A stretch of DNA of 64,000 nt from Rhodoblastus sp963748385. GTDB lineage: Bacteria; Pseudomonadota; Alphaproteobacteria; Rhizobiales; Beijerinckiaceae. Both the position numbers and the translations under genes were made by a program. Within the stretch, counting starts at the first letter, position 1. The number at the start of each line of letters is the position of its first letter. Location: NCBI GenBank assembly GCA_963748385.1, contig CAVVIQ010000015.1, forward strand, positions 1 to 64,000. The letters are read 5' to 3'. Positions 8,775-18,204 of the stretch are shown in pieces. Under the pieces are notes generated by a model. That model was not told the DNA's origin, ran no database searches, and saw only the letters and a list, made by a program, of their open reading frames with translations.

Positions 8775-9512
8775 ATGAACACATGGTCGGTCGAACCGCT
8801 GCTTCTGACTTCGACACGCCTCTCCACCTTCAGTCAGGGCCGCATCCTGACGGGCGCGAGCGGCTTTTTCTTTCTGCGCGACGGTCGCCTGTACCTGGTC
8901 ACCAGCCGGCATGTTCTGTTCGATGAGGCCAGCGGCCATTTTCCCGACCGCATCGAGATCGAACTTCACATCGACGGCGAAAATCTGGCGCGATCCACCG
9001 GCTTTTCAATTCCGCTCTATCGCAACGGAAAGCCCGTCTGGCGAAAGGGCGTCGACAGTTCCGGCGACATCGACGTCGGCGTCGTCGAAATCGACCGCGC
9101 GGCGCTGCCCGAACCGACGATCTACCGCGCCTTCATGCCCGAACATCTGCCGGGGCCTTCGGAAACGATCGAAACCGGCGCATCCGTGCTGGTGGTCGGA
9201 TTTCCGCTCGGCTTCCACGACACCCTGCATCACATGCCGGTCGTGCGTCAGGGGGTGATCGCGTCATCCTTCGGGCTGCGTTTTCAGGGGCAGGGCTTTT
9301 TTCTTACCGACGCGCGAACCCATCGCGGCGCGAGCGGTTCTCCGGTCGTGACTCGCGCGGTCAATCGCGAAGGAGCCGCGCTCGATCCGCCGTGGCTGCT
9401 GCTTGGCGTCCATTCGACCCGGTTCGACGTCGCGCGCGACCTCGACCGCGACGAGGCGCTCGGACTGAATTGCGCCTGGTACGCCGATATCCTGATGAGC
9501 CTCACAGAGTAA
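8775..9512 (+). CDS. Trypsin-like serine peptidase (S1/S46-type fold)
   Basis: The 245-residue product has the serine-protease triad in order: H46 in TSRHVL, an Asp in G-D98-I-D100-V-G-V-V, and S187 in GASGSPV. Surrounding beta-strand spacing is as in trypsin/DegP-type proteases. No signal peptide or PDZ domain is seen, so it may act in the cytoplasm, or the N-terminus may be misplaced. GAGGG about seven bases before 8775 supports this start; an ATG at 8754 in the same frame is the alternative. The substrate is unknown. Its stand-alone position, without a regulatory partner, gives no further hint. Confidence 0.75.
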   Translation: MNTWSVEPLLLTSTRLSTFSQGRILTGASGFFFLRDGRLYLVTSRHVLFDEASGHFPDRIEIELHIDGENLARSTGFSIPLYRNGKPVWRKGVDSSGDIDVGVVEIDRAALPEPTIYRAFMPEHLPGPSETIETGASVLVVGFPLGFHDTLHHMPVVRQGVIASSFGLRFQGQGFFLTDARTHRGASGSPVVTRAVNREGAALDPPWLLLGVHSTRFDVARDLDRDEALGLNCAWYADILMSLTE

Positions 9513-9772
9513 AAAAACGCCGCGCCACGTTCGAGCGCAAGCTGCTGTGGAGCGGCCATCGCCGCAGCGTCGCCTCATCATCTTCTTCGATCAGGATACT
9601 TCACAAACGATTGACCAACGAAACCCGAACGCTTTGGCGGCAAGTTCGGCGTGGCGCCAGCGGAAACAAACCAAATCATGACCCTGGACGCGAGCTGATG
9701 CCGGAAAGCTTCCCTATGTCTTCCGCAGTCAGCGTCCATTTGATGGTCTGTTCCGAGAGTTCGACAAATATT
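9513..9772. other. Spacer without visible gene
   Basis: No supported coding frame, tRNA or strong hairpin is seen between the protease gene and the convergent small gene. Confidence 0.4.
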
Positions 9773-9958
9773 CTATGCAATTCGTTCCTCGCCACTTGAA
9801 ATCATTTCAGTGTCATCAAACTCTTTCAGATTTAGCAGAATCGGAATTTTCAATTTTAACGGACCGCGCTCAACTTCAAAGGTTATACGAACCTGAGATC
9901 CTGTTGTGTCTGCCGTTGCCGCCTCGATGCGCCCGACCTTGATTTTGAACTCATCCAT
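9773..9958 (-). CDS. Small hypothetical protein, 61 residues
   Basis: ATG at 9958 has GAGGG about eight bases upstream, so the longer frame to 10087 is not needed. The protein starts MDEFKIKVGRIEAATAD and alternates hydrophobic and polar residues in a way that suggests a beta-sheet (VRITFEVERGPLKLKIPILL). No family is recognised. Base composition is lower in GC than its neighbours, which may mean recent acquisition. Confidence 0.5.
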   Translation of the reverse strand: MDEFKIKVGRIEAATADTTGSQVRITFEVERGPLKLKIPILLNLKEFDDTEMISSGEERIA

Positions 9959-10161
9959 TTTGCAGCCCTCATTTTCATCCGGTCCGTCCATCATTGACGA
10001 CGGCAAACCCACATTCGGCGACCCTTTTCTTGGGCAACACGTCGGCGCCGGCCTGATCTTGGCGCCATCCACGGCCGGGCGGCGCAAGGACCCGGGCGAT
10101 TGACTGGCCGGACCTAACCGACGATCCTTCGGGCCGCCGCGGTTTCGCGCAAGGGCGCGCC

Positions 10162-10767
10162 ATGAAGTTCTCGCTCGTCGTTTTCCTGCACGGCGTCCGC
10201 GCCGAGGGGGCGCAACTCGCGCCGCTCGGCGACGGCTGGCGGGCGATCCTGCCGAACGCCGCTTTTGCGGCGCCCGACGCGCCTTTCGCCGGCCCCCGGG
10301 GCGGGCGGCAATGGTTCAGCCTCGACGGCGTCACCCGCGAAACCCGGCCCGAGCGCCTCGCCGCGGCGCGCCCCGACTTCGACGCCCTGCTGGGCGGAAT
10401 CGTCGCCGCCCATGGCCTGACCGGCCATCTCGACCGCGTCGCGCTGGTCGGTTTTTCGCAGGGCGCGATGATGGCGCTCGACGCGCTGGTTTCGGGCCGC
10501 TGGCCGGTCGCCTGCGTCGTCGCCTTTTCCGGCCGGCTGGCCTCGCCGCCGCCTTTGGCGCCGCCGCCGGGCGCCTGCGCTTTGCTCGTTCACGGCGAGG
10601 ACGATCCGGCCATTCCCTGCCAGGAGAGCCGCGACGCGGCCGCGGCCCTGAAAGAACTGGGCGTCAGGACGCGGGTCGAAATCCTGCCGGGCGTCGGCCA
10701 TAAGGTGACGCCCGAGGGCGCCGCCCTGGCCGGCGCCTTCTTGGCCGAATGTCTGGGCGCCGGATGA
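10162..10767 (+). CDS. Carboxylesterase / phospholipase-type alpha/beta hydrolase
   Basis: The 201-residue product has the small alpha/beta-hydrolase layout of the phospholipase/carboxylesterase family (COG0400). It has an early FLHG oxyanion segment, nucleophile elbow GFSQG with S99, HGEDDPAIP with D148, and final GVGH with H180. Length is normal for the family. The product should be cytoplasmic, and no signal peptide is seen. The natural substrate cannot be read from the sequence; relatives hydrolyse short acyl esters. Confidence 0.85.
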   Translation: MKFSLVVFLHGVRAEGAQLAPLGDGWRAILPNAAFAAPDAPFAGPRGGRQWFSLDGVTRETRPERLAAARPDFDALLGGIVAAHGLTGHLDRVALVGFSQGAMMALDALVSGRWPVACVVAFSGRLASPPPLAPPPGACALLVHGEDDPAIPCQESRDAAAALKELGVRTRVEILPGVGHKVTPEGAALAGAFLAECLGAG

Positions 10768-10799
10768 GCCGCGCCGGTTTCGACGGGGGATGAGGCGGA

Positions 10800-11123
10800 T
10801 CAGAACGCTACGTCGTCGAGCGCCTTGAGACAGGCGGCGTTCTTGCCTTTCGCCTGATATTTCCGCGCGCGGTCGAGCCCGGCTTTGGCCATGGCCATGG
10901 CGTCCTTGTCGGCGGCGAGGACGCTGGCCGTCGTCGGCTGATGGTGCATGGTGGCGAAGGTTCCCTCCGGCAGGTCGGGAACCGGCTGGCCGCCGGACTC
11001 GGCCTGGTCGATCATGGCTTGAAGGCGCGCGATCTCGCTTTGGCAGGTCCGGCCTTGCGCCATGACGGCGCCCGGCGCGCACAAAACGGTCAACGCTGCA
11101 AAAGCGATCGGGACACGCGACAT
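10800..11123 (-). CDS. Secreted hypothetical protein, 107 residues
   Basis: ATG at 11123 has GGGAGGT upstream and opens a signal peptide (MSRVPIAFAALTVLCAPGAV) with a likely AQ/G cleavage. The longer frame upstream overlaps the kinase gene and is rejected. The mature part is about 85 residues, mostly helical, with two cysteines (C in RTCQSEI and C in NAACLKAL) that could pair. Pattern and size resemble small helical periplasmic proteins seen in many alphaproteobacteria; no function is known. It follows the PfkB-type kinase on the same strand with a 59-base gap. Confidence 0.75.
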   Translation of the reverse strand: MSRVPIAFAALTVLCAPGAVMAQGRTCQSEIARLQAMIDQAESGGQPVPDLPEGTFATMHHQPTTASVLAADKDAMAMAKAGLDRARKYQAKGKNAACLKALDDVAF

Positions 11124-11182
11124 TTTTTTACCTCCCTTGCGGCGGTTCCTTTTATAAGCCTGCGCTCGGCGCAGGAAAACTC

Positions 11183-12085
11183 TCAAATTTCGATCAGCTC
11201 TTCGCCGTAAAGGCGCTGCATTTCCGCAATGTCGTCGAGCGAGGGCAGGCCGGCCTCGTTGCCGAGATGCTGGATCTTGAAGGCGGACGCGGCGCGGGCG
11301 AATTCGAAATGGTCGACCCAGCGCGCGGCGCGGTTGCGCAGGAAGGAGGCGAGATAGGCGCCGTGGAAGACGTCGCCGGCGCCGGCGGTGTCGATGACTT
11401 TTTCCGTCGGCACCAGCAGGGCGGGCATTCGCGAGACCATCCCGTCTTCGTCGCTCCACAACAGGCCGCGCTCGCCCTCGGTGACCGCCGCGATCTTGAC
11501 CCCGCGCGCGGAGAGATAGCCGAGCATTTCGAGCGGCGTCAGCTTGAACTGGGCGCAAAAGGCCTCCGCCACCACCGCGACATCGATGAAATGCAGAACC
11601 TCCTCGGTATTTGCGCGCAGGGCGCCGCCGTCCAGCGAGGTCAGCAGACCCTTTTCACGAAAAACCTTGGCGTAATGGAGGGCGGCGTCGGCCTGATGCC
11701 CGTCGAGATGCAAAGCCTCGTAGGTCGACACGTCGAGCTTCATGAAAGGGCGAAGATAATGCTCATCGCGGGCGCGCAGGATGGCGCGCTTGTGGGCCTT
11801 CGGCAGGACGAAGGAGAGAGAGGAGCGCGCGACCTTGCGCGGATAGATCGAGACGCCATATTTGTGGGCCATCTCCCAGAACATCTGGCCGAGCCAGTCG
11901 TCGGACATGGTGGTGAGGAGGTCGGTCTGGACGCCGAGCTTCGCGCAGGCGAAGGCGGCGGTGACCGCATTGCCGCCAAAGGAGACGGCGTAGTCCTTCG
12001 CCACCGCCTTTTCGTCGCCGGAGGGCATGGCGTCGGCGATCATGGTCACGTCGATATAGGAATGTCCTACGAAAAGGGCGGTCAC
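11183..12085 (-). CDS. PfkB/ribokinase-family sugar kinase
   Basis: The 300-residue product has both family signatures: an N-terminal GGNAVTAA segment (around residue 37) and the C-terminal DTAGAGDVFHGAYLA motif (around residue 233), where the second D is the catalytic base. GTG is the start codon. The family phosphorylates sugars, nucleosides or related alcohols using ATP. The substrate cannot be fixed from motifs alone; proteins of this subgroup in Rhizobiales are often just named sugar kinase. The gene is divergent from the nitroreductase gene, with 119 bases between them. Confidence 0.85.
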   Translation of the reverse strand: MTALFVGHSYIDVTMIADAMPSGDEKAVAKDYAVSFGGNAVTAAFACAKLGVQTDLLTTMSDDWLGQMFWEMAHKYGVSIYPRKVARSSLSFVLPKAHKRAILRARDEHYLRPFMKLDVSTYEALHLDGHQADAALHYAKVFREKGLLTSLDGGALRANTEEVLHFIDVAVVAEAFCAQFKLTPLEMLGYLSARGVKIAAVTEGERGLLWSDEDGMVSRMPALLVPTEKVIDTAGAGDVFHGAYLASFLRNRAARWVDHFEFARAASAFKIQHLGNEAGLPSLDDIAEMQRLYGEELIEI

Positions 12086-12204
12086 GGCGATCTCGCGAGT
12101 TGGGTTGGCTTTCGCGCCGATTAGATTACAAAATCGCCCGCCTGTCTGCCGGTCGTCGCCGGCCCGAGGCGCCCCAATCGTCAGGAATTTACCGAAAGCC
12201 TTCC

Positions 12205-12840
12205 ATGTTCAAGCCCGATCCCTCGCTTGTCTCTCTCGTCACGCAAGCCGGCGAACGCGCCGCCGGAACGCCGGTCTCGTCCCTGTTCATCGGCCGCTGG
12301 TCGCCCCACGCCATGACTGGCGAGCCGATCCCGGACGACGTGCTGTTCGCCTTGTTCGAGGCGGCGCGCTATGCGCCGTCGAGCCAAAATTCGCAGCCCT
12401 GGCGCTTCGCCTACGCGAGGCGCGGCGAGCCGGATTTTGCGATCTTTCTCGCCTCCTTGAGCGAAAGAAACAGGGAATGGGCGCGCAACGCCTCCGCCCT
12501 TGTCGCCGTCGCCAGCAAGGCCGTCTATACGCTCGAAGGCTCGGCTGAGAAGCATGTTTCGCGCTCGGCATCCTTCGATGCCGGCGCGGCCTGGGCGAGC
12601 CTCGCTTTTCAGGCTGAGCTTCTGGGCTGGACCACCCGCGCCATGGGCGCCTTCGACGGCGATCTCGCCCGCGCAGCGACCCATGCGCCGGATTTTTTGA
12701 AGATCGAAGTCATCGTCGCGGTAGGCAAGCGCGGCGACGCCTCGCTGCTGCCGGAGGAGCGCCGGGCGTTCGAAAGCCCGAACCCGCGCAAGGCTTTTGG
12801 GGAAATCGTCTTCGCCGGCGGTTTTCCCGAAAATTGTTGA
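12205..12840 (+). CDS. Nitroreductase-family flavoprotein
   Basis: The ATG at 12205 starts a 211-residue protein with the nitroreductase hallmark RWSPHAMTGEPI and then EAARYAPSSQNSQPWRF (residues about 50-66), which contact FMN. The longer frame from 12100 crosses the divergent promoter and is rejected. Members reduce quinones, nitro compounds or flavins with NAD(P)H in the cytoplasm. Here the gene ends 18 bases before queE and is probably co-transcribed with it. The link may be chance; nothing in the sequence ties it to queuosine. Confidence 0.85.
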   Translation: MFKPDPSLVSLVTQAGERAAGTPVSSLFIGRWSPHAMTGEPIPDDVLFALFEAARYAPSSQNSQPWRFAYARRGEPDFAIFLASLSERNREWARNASALVAVASKAVYTLEGSAEKHVSRSASFDAGAAWASLAFQAELLGWTTRAMGAFDGDLARAATHAPDFLKIEVIVAVGKRGDASLLPEERRAFESPNPRKAFGEIVFAGGFPENC

Positions 12841-12858
12841 AACAGGCGGGGGCAAGTC

Positions 12859-13491
12859 TTGGCCTATAGCGTCAAGGAAATCTTCAAGACCCTGCAGGGC
12901 GAGGGCGGGCAGGCGGGGCGCGTCGCCGTGTTCTGCCGCTTCGCCGGCTGCAACCTGTGGAGCGGGCGCGAGGAGGACCGCGACGACGCGGTCTGCGATT
13001 TTTGCGACACCGATTTCGTTGGAACCGATGGCGAAAACGGCGGCAAATTCGCCGACGCCTTGGCGCTCGCGCGCCGGCTTGGCGAAATCTGGGGCGAGGG
13101 CAGGGAGGGCCGCTGCGTGGTCTTCACCGGCGGCGAACCGCTGTTGCAACTCGATGCGGCGCTGATCGAAGCGGCCAAGAAGGAAGGGTTTTTCGTCGCG
13201 GTGGAGAGCAATGGCGCACTGGCGCCGCCGCCCGGAATTGACTGGCTTTGCGTCAGCCCCAAGGCGGGCGCGGAATTGCGCGCGCGAAAAGGCCAGGAGC
13301 TGAAACTGGTCTTTCCCCAGGCCGGTCTCGACCCGCGGGATTTCGAATCTCTGGATTTCGAGCGTTTCTACATCCAGCCGATGGACGGCCCCGAATTGGC
13401 GCGCAACATCGAGGCCGCGATCGCCTTCTGCCGCGCGCATCCGCGCTGGCGGCTGAGCCTCCAGACCCATAAGCTGATCGGAATTCCCTGA
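12859..13491 (+). CDS. queE: 7-carboxy-7-deazaguanine synthase
   Basis: The 210-residue radical-SAM enzyme makes the 7-deazaguanine ring precursor of queuosine. It begins YSVKEIFKTLQGEG and has the iron-sulfur ligands in the form C-x14-C-x2-C (GCNLW...VCDFCDT), the spacing found in alphaproteobacterial QueE. The SAM-binding region FTGGEPLLQ follows at about residue 90. TTG at 12859 is the start codon, since the frame opens directly at the conserved N-terminus. It follows the nitroreductase gene closely. queF lies at 40.2 kb and tgt at 32 kb in this window; queC and queD are not seen. Confidence 0.93.
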   Translation: MAYSVKEIFKTLQGEGGQAGRVAVFCRFAGCNLWSGREEDRDDAVCDFCDTDFVGTDGENGGKFADALALARRLGEIWGEGREGRCVVFTGGEPLLQLDAALIEAAKKEGFFVAVESNGALAPPPGIDWLCVSPKAGAELRARKGQELKLVFPQAGLDPRDFESLDFERFYIQPMDGPELARNIEAAIAFCRAHPRWRLSLQTHKLIGIP

Positions 13492-13682
13492 AAAAGCTGT
13501 GGCATAAATGCAATGATTGTGGAAAAAGACGCTTGTCCGAAGCGGTTTCGATAAGGAATTGATTTGAAACAAGGCAAGCATCGCGCAAGATCGCAAGCCT
13601 ATCGTTCGGCCAGGGTTCCGGACGGACCGTGGCGCGTAGTGCGGCGTTTTTCGATTCGTTCGGGACATCGGAGGCGTTGACG

Positions 13683-15120
13683 GTGAAACATCGCAAATGG
13701 GCGCGTTTCCTGGGGCTGAGCGTCGCCAGCGTGGCCTCCTTGTGCCTCGGCGCCTTCCTGTCCTACGAAGCCGCCATGCAGCAGGATTCGGCGAACTCAG
13801 GTCTCGGCGGCACAGGGTTCTGTCGCGCAAATTCCCGTCGTTGAGGCGCCTACCGCCAATTCCGATCTCCCCGCGCCGCAAAAGATCGCCGCCCAGACGC
13901 TCAACCCGCCGCAGGCCTCGCCGCCCAAACCGGCGCCAATTTCTGAACCCGCGCGCCCGCGCGGCCCCATTGTCGCGAGCCTCGAGCCGGCCGCGCCGCC
14001 GGTCTTTTCCCCGGATACCGCGTTGAACCTGCCGGCGGACCTGCGCGCGGACGACGACGCGGGCGTTGTTCAGGCGTCGCTGCCGGCAGAATCCGAAACG
14101 CTCCCGGCCGACCCGGAACAAGCCGCCGCCGCCGACGGTCAGACCGACGCGCAGACCGATGGCAAACCGGCGCCCTTGCCGCCGGTCAGGCCGGCCTCGC
14201 TGAACGCCGGCGCTCCGGTCCAGACGGAGGCCGCGCTCGCGCCGCCCGCCGCCAATCCCAATCTCCCCGCGCCCCCGGCCGTTCCCGGCCAGGGGCCCGC
14301 TCCGGCGCTTTCAGCGCCTTCCTCCGCGTCTTCGCCCGATGCGTCGCGCGCCGGAGCCTCGGGTTTCGCCAGCGCCCTGGCCGCCATCACCTCCTCGGTG
14401 GGCGGCGCCAATTCCGCTTTTTCGCCGGCCGCGACCGAGCCGCCGCCGCCGCAGATCGCAAGCGGCGGCTTCAAGATGGGCGCGCCCGTCTATATCCGCA
14501 TCTTCAAGAAGGAATCCCTGCTTGAACTATGGATCAAGCGCGGCGACAGCTACGCGCTGTACAAGACTTTCCCGGTCTGCAGATGGTCGGGGGAACTCGG
14601 GCCCAAGCTGCACTATGCGGATTACCAGGCTCCCGAAGGCTTTTACGAAGTTTCGCCGCACCAGCTGAACCCCCATTCGCATTATCATCTCGCGCTCAAT
14701 CTCGGCTATCCGAACGCCTTCGACCGGCGCCACGGGGCCACGGGCGACGCCGTCATGATCCACGGCGATTGCAAGTCGGTCGGCTGTTTCGCCATGACCG
14801 ACGCCGGGATCGACGAGATCTATCCGATCGTCGCGGCGGCCCTGCGCGATGGCGAGCGCGAGGTCCCGGTGCATATCTTCCCCTTCCGGATGACCGAGCA
14901 GGCGATCGCGCGCGAGAGCGCGCCGCCTTCGGCGCTGCTCTCCTTCCTCTCGCAGGAGAATGCGCGCCCGCATCGGGACTGGTCGGCCTTCTGGCATAAC
15001 CTCAAGGAAGGCTACGACCTGTTCGAGCGCACTCATGTGCCGCCCACGGCCTATGCCTGCGGCGATCGCTACGAATTCGGCGACGCCGGCCGCGCCTGCA
15101 CCCGCATCGCCGGCTGGTGA
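13683..15120 (+). CDS. YafK-type L,D-transpeptidase with Pro/Ala-rich linker (one frameshift)
   Basis: The GTG at 13683 opens VKHRKWARFLGLSVASVASL, a membrane anchor or signal peptide. The frame fails near 13800: an extra G in CAGGTC shifts it. Removing one base joins it to the frame that runs to 15120, giving about 478 residues. A long Ala/Pro-rich region (to about residue 260) leads to a YkuD-like catalytic domain of the YafK kind. It has H-G-D-C-K-S-V-G-C-F-A-M-T, where the Cys after SVG is the catalytic residue. L,D-transpeptidases of this group cut or form bonds in peptidoglycan stems, some of them tethering outer-membrane lipoprotein. The protein should work in the periplasm. The frameshift is probably a sequencing error because both sides read as one protein. 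Confidence 0.8.
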
Positions 15121-15226
15121 ATCCTTTATCGATGACTGGCGGAGAGCCCTTGGGCCGGCTATGATCCCGCCGCCCGCGAGTTCGATCGGAAGCGCGTGGC
15201 GAAGCTCTTGCCTCAAGGACGGCGCG

Positions 15227-15517
15227 ATGGCCATCGTCGGCATCTGGAAACTTACCTTGCACACGCCTTTCGGCGTGCAGACTCCCTCGCTGCGGATCAA
15301 CTCCGACGGTACGGGCGGGCTGATTTCGCTGATCGGCGAGGCTCCGCTCCACGATCTTCAAGTCACGGACGATAGCGCGGAATTCATCGCGCATGTCCCG
15401 ACGCCGATGGGCAGTTTCGCCATCGGCTTCAGCGTCAAGGCCGAAGGCGACGCGCTGGCCGGCACCTTCACCTCGCCGCTCGGCGCGACGGAATTTTCCG
15501 GAGCGCGCGAAGCGTAA
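15227..15517 (+). CDS. Small conserved protein, 96 residues
   Basis: ATG at 15227 has AAGGA about eight bases upstream and begins MAIVGIWKLTLHTPFG. The sequence is beta-rich with a repeating pattern (G-x-W-x-L-x-x-x-T-P-x-G, later T-P-M-G-S-F-A-I-G-F and G-T-F-T-S-P-L-G) typical of small lipocalin-like barrels. I recall similar proteins annotated only as hypothetical. It would be cytoplasmic since no signal peptide is seen. It lies 106 bases after the L,D-transpeptidase gene and is convergent with the hydrolase that follows. Confidence 0.65.
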   Translation: MAIVGIWKLTLHTPFGVQTPSLRINSDGTGGLISLIGEAPLHDLQVTDDSAEFIAHVPTPMGSFAIGFSVKAEGDALAGTFTSPLGATEFSGAREA

Positions 15518-15520
15518 GCC

Positions 15521-16396
15521 TTAGAGCTTTTCCTCGATAAATGCGGCGATCCGCTCCAGCGTCGGCGGGTCGAACAGCAAAGGCGCGTGCCCCTGGCCGG
15601 GGACGACATGGAGCCGGCATGAGGGCAGGCGCGCGGCCATTTCCGCATGGATTTCCGGGGTCAGCAGGTCGGAAAATTCGCCGCGCAGCGCAAGCACCGG
15701 CGCCGTGACGGCGGCGAATTGCGGCCAGAAATCCGGCGGCGGCGCGGAGGGGTCGAAACTGTCGAGCGTCCGCGCCAGTTGCGGATCGTAGGAGAGCCGC
15801 ATCCGCTCCGGCGTCGCGTTCAACGAATTCTGCGCATAGAGGCGCCAGTCGTCGTCGCTCGCGGCGGGGAAAAAGGCCCCCATCGTGCTTTTGTAATGGG
15901 CGACGGCGGCGTCCAAGTCGCGCAGCAACGGCAGGCGCCCGATGTAATCCCTGATCCGGGCCAGGCCCTCGGGATCAAGCTGCGGCCCGATGTCGCCGAG
16001 CACGACGGTCTTGACCAGTTCGGGCCTGTGGTTGGCCAGCATGATGGTGTGGAGGCCGCCGCGCGAGACGCCGACGAAAATCGCCGAATCGACGCCGAGA
16101 GCCTCCAGCACGGTAAGAATATCCCCGTTTTCGGTCGGGAAATCGTAATGGCTCGCGTCGGGGTCCCAGTCCGATCCGCCGCGGCCGCGATAATCGAGCG
16201 CGATGATCCTGCGACGGGCGCGGGCGCCCAGAAAGCGCGCCAAAACGGAGAAATCGCGGGCAGGGCGGCTCAGGCCGGGCAGGCAGACCACGGGGGCGCC
16301 TTCGCCATCGGGGCCGGGCGCCGCGTCCTGAACCAGGGCATGGAGATTGAGCCCGTCACGGGCTGTAAAAAACACGCTGCGCATCGACCCGTCCAT
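15521..16396 (-). CDS. Alpha/beta-fold hydrolase
   Basis: The 291-residue protein has the classic alpha/beta-hydrolase layout. It has LPGLSR as the oxyanion segment (about residue 39), ALDYRGRGGSD, nucleophile elbow GVSRGG (Ser about residue 110), and final His in GQGHAPLL near the C-terminus. It most resembles the homoserine acetyltransferase / haloperoxidase-like hydrolase group. The substrate cannot be predicted. It reads convergent with the preceding small gene and ends only a few bases from it. Confidence 0.85.
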   Translation of the reverse strand: MDGSMRSVFFTARDGLNLHALVQDAAPGPDGEGAPVVCLPGLSRPARDFSVLARFLGARARRRIIALDYRGRGGSDWDPDASHYDFPTENGDILTVLEALGVDSAIFVGVSRGGLHTIMLANHRPELVKTVVLGDIGPQLDPEGLARIRDYIGRLPLLRDLDAAVAHYKSTMGAFFPAASDDDWRLYAQNSLNATPERMRLSYDPQLARTLDSFDPSAPPPDFWPQFAAVTAPVLALRGEFSDLLTPEIHAEMAARLPSCRLHVVPGQGHAPLLFDPPTLERIAAFIEEKL

Positions 16397-16431
16397 TCAC
16401 GGCGCCTCCTGAAAGTTCCTGCGGGCGCGCC

Positions 16432-16908
16432 TCAGTCGGCCCGCTTCAACAGCCGGCTTTTCTCACGGTTCCAGTCGCGCTGCTTCTCGGTCTCGCGCTT
16501 GTCGTGCGCCTGTTTGCCGCGCGCGAGCGCGACCTCGATCTTCGCGCGGCCTTTTTCGTTGAAATAGAGTTTCAGCGGCACGATCGTCATGCCTTCCCGT
16601 TCGACGCCGCGGGCGAGCTTGGCGATTTCGCGATGCTTCAGCAGGAGCTTCCTCGGGCGCTTCGGTTCGTGGTTGAAGCGATTGCCAGCGAAATATTCGG
16701 GAATATTGGCGTTGATCAGCCAGATTTCGCCATTCTTGTCCACGCTGGCGTAGGATTCGGCGATATTCGACCGGCCGGTGCGCAGGCTTTTCACCTCGGT
16801 GCCGGTCAGGACCAGTCCCGCCTCGAAAGCCTCGCCAATTTCATAATGGTAACGCGCCTTGCGGTTGTCGGCGACGATCTTGAAATTGGATTTCGGTTGT
16901 TCCGCCAC
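16432..16908 (-). CDS. smpB: tmRNA-binding protein SmpB
   Basis: The 158-residue product matches SmpB throughout: RKARYHYEI, the GLVLTGTEVKSLR segment, HREIAKL, VPLKLYFNEKGRAKIE and the basic tail ARGKQAHDKRETEK that inserts into the ribosome. SmpB carries tmRNA to stalled ribosomes. The gene is downstream of dapA on the same strand, an order common in alphaproteobacteria. Confidence 0.95.
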   Translation of the reverse strand: MAEQPKSNFKIVADNRKARYHYEIGEAFEAGLVLTGTEVKSLRTGRSNIAESYASVDKNGEIWLINANIPEYFAGNRFNHEPKRPRKLLLKHREIAKLARGVEREGMTIVPLKLYFNEKGRAKIEVALARGKQAHDKRETEKQRDWNREKSRLLKRAD

Positions 16909-17082
16909 TATTCGCCGGGTCGTCCCGCTCCATCCCTTGCCAACGATCGCGATCAGGTCGCGATCGAAAATCCCTCGCGTCAGCCATAGCCCGTCAAAAG
17001 ACGGGCGTCTTGCGACGCCCTGCGGTCACATTCGTTCCCCGCCTTTCCTCACGAATGAGAAACGGCGTCTGCTCAAGTCGCC

Positions 17083-17979
17083 TCAGGCCGCGAGGACGCC
17101 TGCGTGGATCATCGCGGCGCGGATCGCTTCCCGCGTCCTGTCGGTCGAGGAGACCAGAGGCAGCCGCACCTCCTCCGACGCCTTGCCCAGGAGAGAAAGC
17201 CCGCTTTTGGCTCCGGTGACGCCGGCTTCGAGGAAAGTTGCGGCGTGCAGGGGGGTGAGCCTGTCCTGGATCGCCAGGGCTTTTGCGTAATCGCCGGCCT
17301 GCGCCGCGTTCCCCAGATCGGCGCAGGGGCGGGGGGCGATGTTCGAGACCACCGAAATGCAGCCGACGGCGCCGGCCGCGAAGCAGGCCAGCGCCGTCAT
17401 GTCGTCGCCCGAAAATTGCAGGAATTCCGGCCCCATCGCATGGCGCTGCATGGAAATGCGCGCGACATTGCCCGTCGCGTCCTTCACGCCGACGATATTG
17501 CGCAGTTCCCCGTAGCAGCGCTTCATCGTCTCGACCGACATGTCGATCACCGAGCGCGGCGGGATGTTGTAGATGACGATCGGAACGCCGATGGCGTCGT
17601 CGACCGCCTTGAAATGCCGGAACAGGCCTTCCTGATTGGGCTTGTTGTAATAGGGCGTCACCACCAGCACCGCGTCGGCGCCGGCCTTTTCGGCGTGGAC
17701 GGCCAGATCGATGGCCTCGGCTGTATTGTTCGAGCCGGCGCCCGCGATCACCGGAACGCGGCCCTTGGCCTCGGCGACCGCGATCTCGACCACGCGCTTG
17801 TGCTCCTGGTGGGAGAGGGTGGGGCTTTCCCCGGTGGTCCCGACCGGGACGAGGCCATGAATGCCGCTGGCGATCTGCCAGTCGATCAGGGCGCGAAAAG
17901 CTGCTTCGTCGACGGCGCCTTGCTTGAAGGGCGTCACCAGCGCCGTCATCCAACCCCGAATCCGCTTTTCCGTCGCCAT
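17083..17979 (-). CDS. dapA: 4-hydroxy-tetrahydrodipicolinate synthase
   Basis: The 298-residue enzyme condenses pyruvate with aspartate semialdehyde, the first dedicated step to lysine and meso-diaminopimelate. The sequence shows GTTGESPTL (pyruvate-binding T-T), the Y-N-I-P-P-R segment with the catalytic Tyr (about residue 137) and GVKDAT with the Schiff-base Lys (about residue 165). Length is standard. The ATG at 17979 is clear. smpB follows 174 bases downstream. Confidence 0.95.
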   Translation of the reverse strand: MATEKRIRGWMTALVTPFKQGAVDEAAFRALIDWQIASGIHGLVPVGTTGESPTLSHQEHKRVVEIAVAEAKGRVPVIAGAGSNNTAEAIDLAVHAEKAGADAVLVVTPYYNKPNQEGLFRHFKAVDDAIGVPIVIYNIPPRSVIDMSVETMKRCYGELRNIVGVKDATGNVARISMQRHAMGPEFLQFSGDDMTALACFAAGAVGCISVVSNIAPRPCADLGNAAQAGDYAKALAIQDRLTPLHAATFLEAGVTGAKSGLSLLGKASEEVRLPLVSSTDRTREAIRAAMIHAGVLAA

Positions 17980-18204
17980 TGCCTGTTTCCGTCCTGCCGT
18001 CGCCGTCTTCTGGCCCCACGGTCGCCTCTTTTGGCGGGTTATTAGCCCGAGCCACTCATAGCGGCTGATAAGGGCGACGAAAAGGGCCGCGTCAAGCCTT
18101 GGCTCGATGAAAAGGCGAATTCCCGCCGAGATGCGTGGTTAACCCGTCGTTAATTTCGTGAGCGCAGGCTTTTGTCGCGGAACCGTCGAACACAGGACGT
18201 TTCA

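Noticed and set aside
12181..14121. 646-codon open frame on the minus strand across the nitroreductase and queE genes
   Set aside because: It lies opposite two recognised genes, is rich in Arg and Gly from GC-rich codons, and shows no family match.
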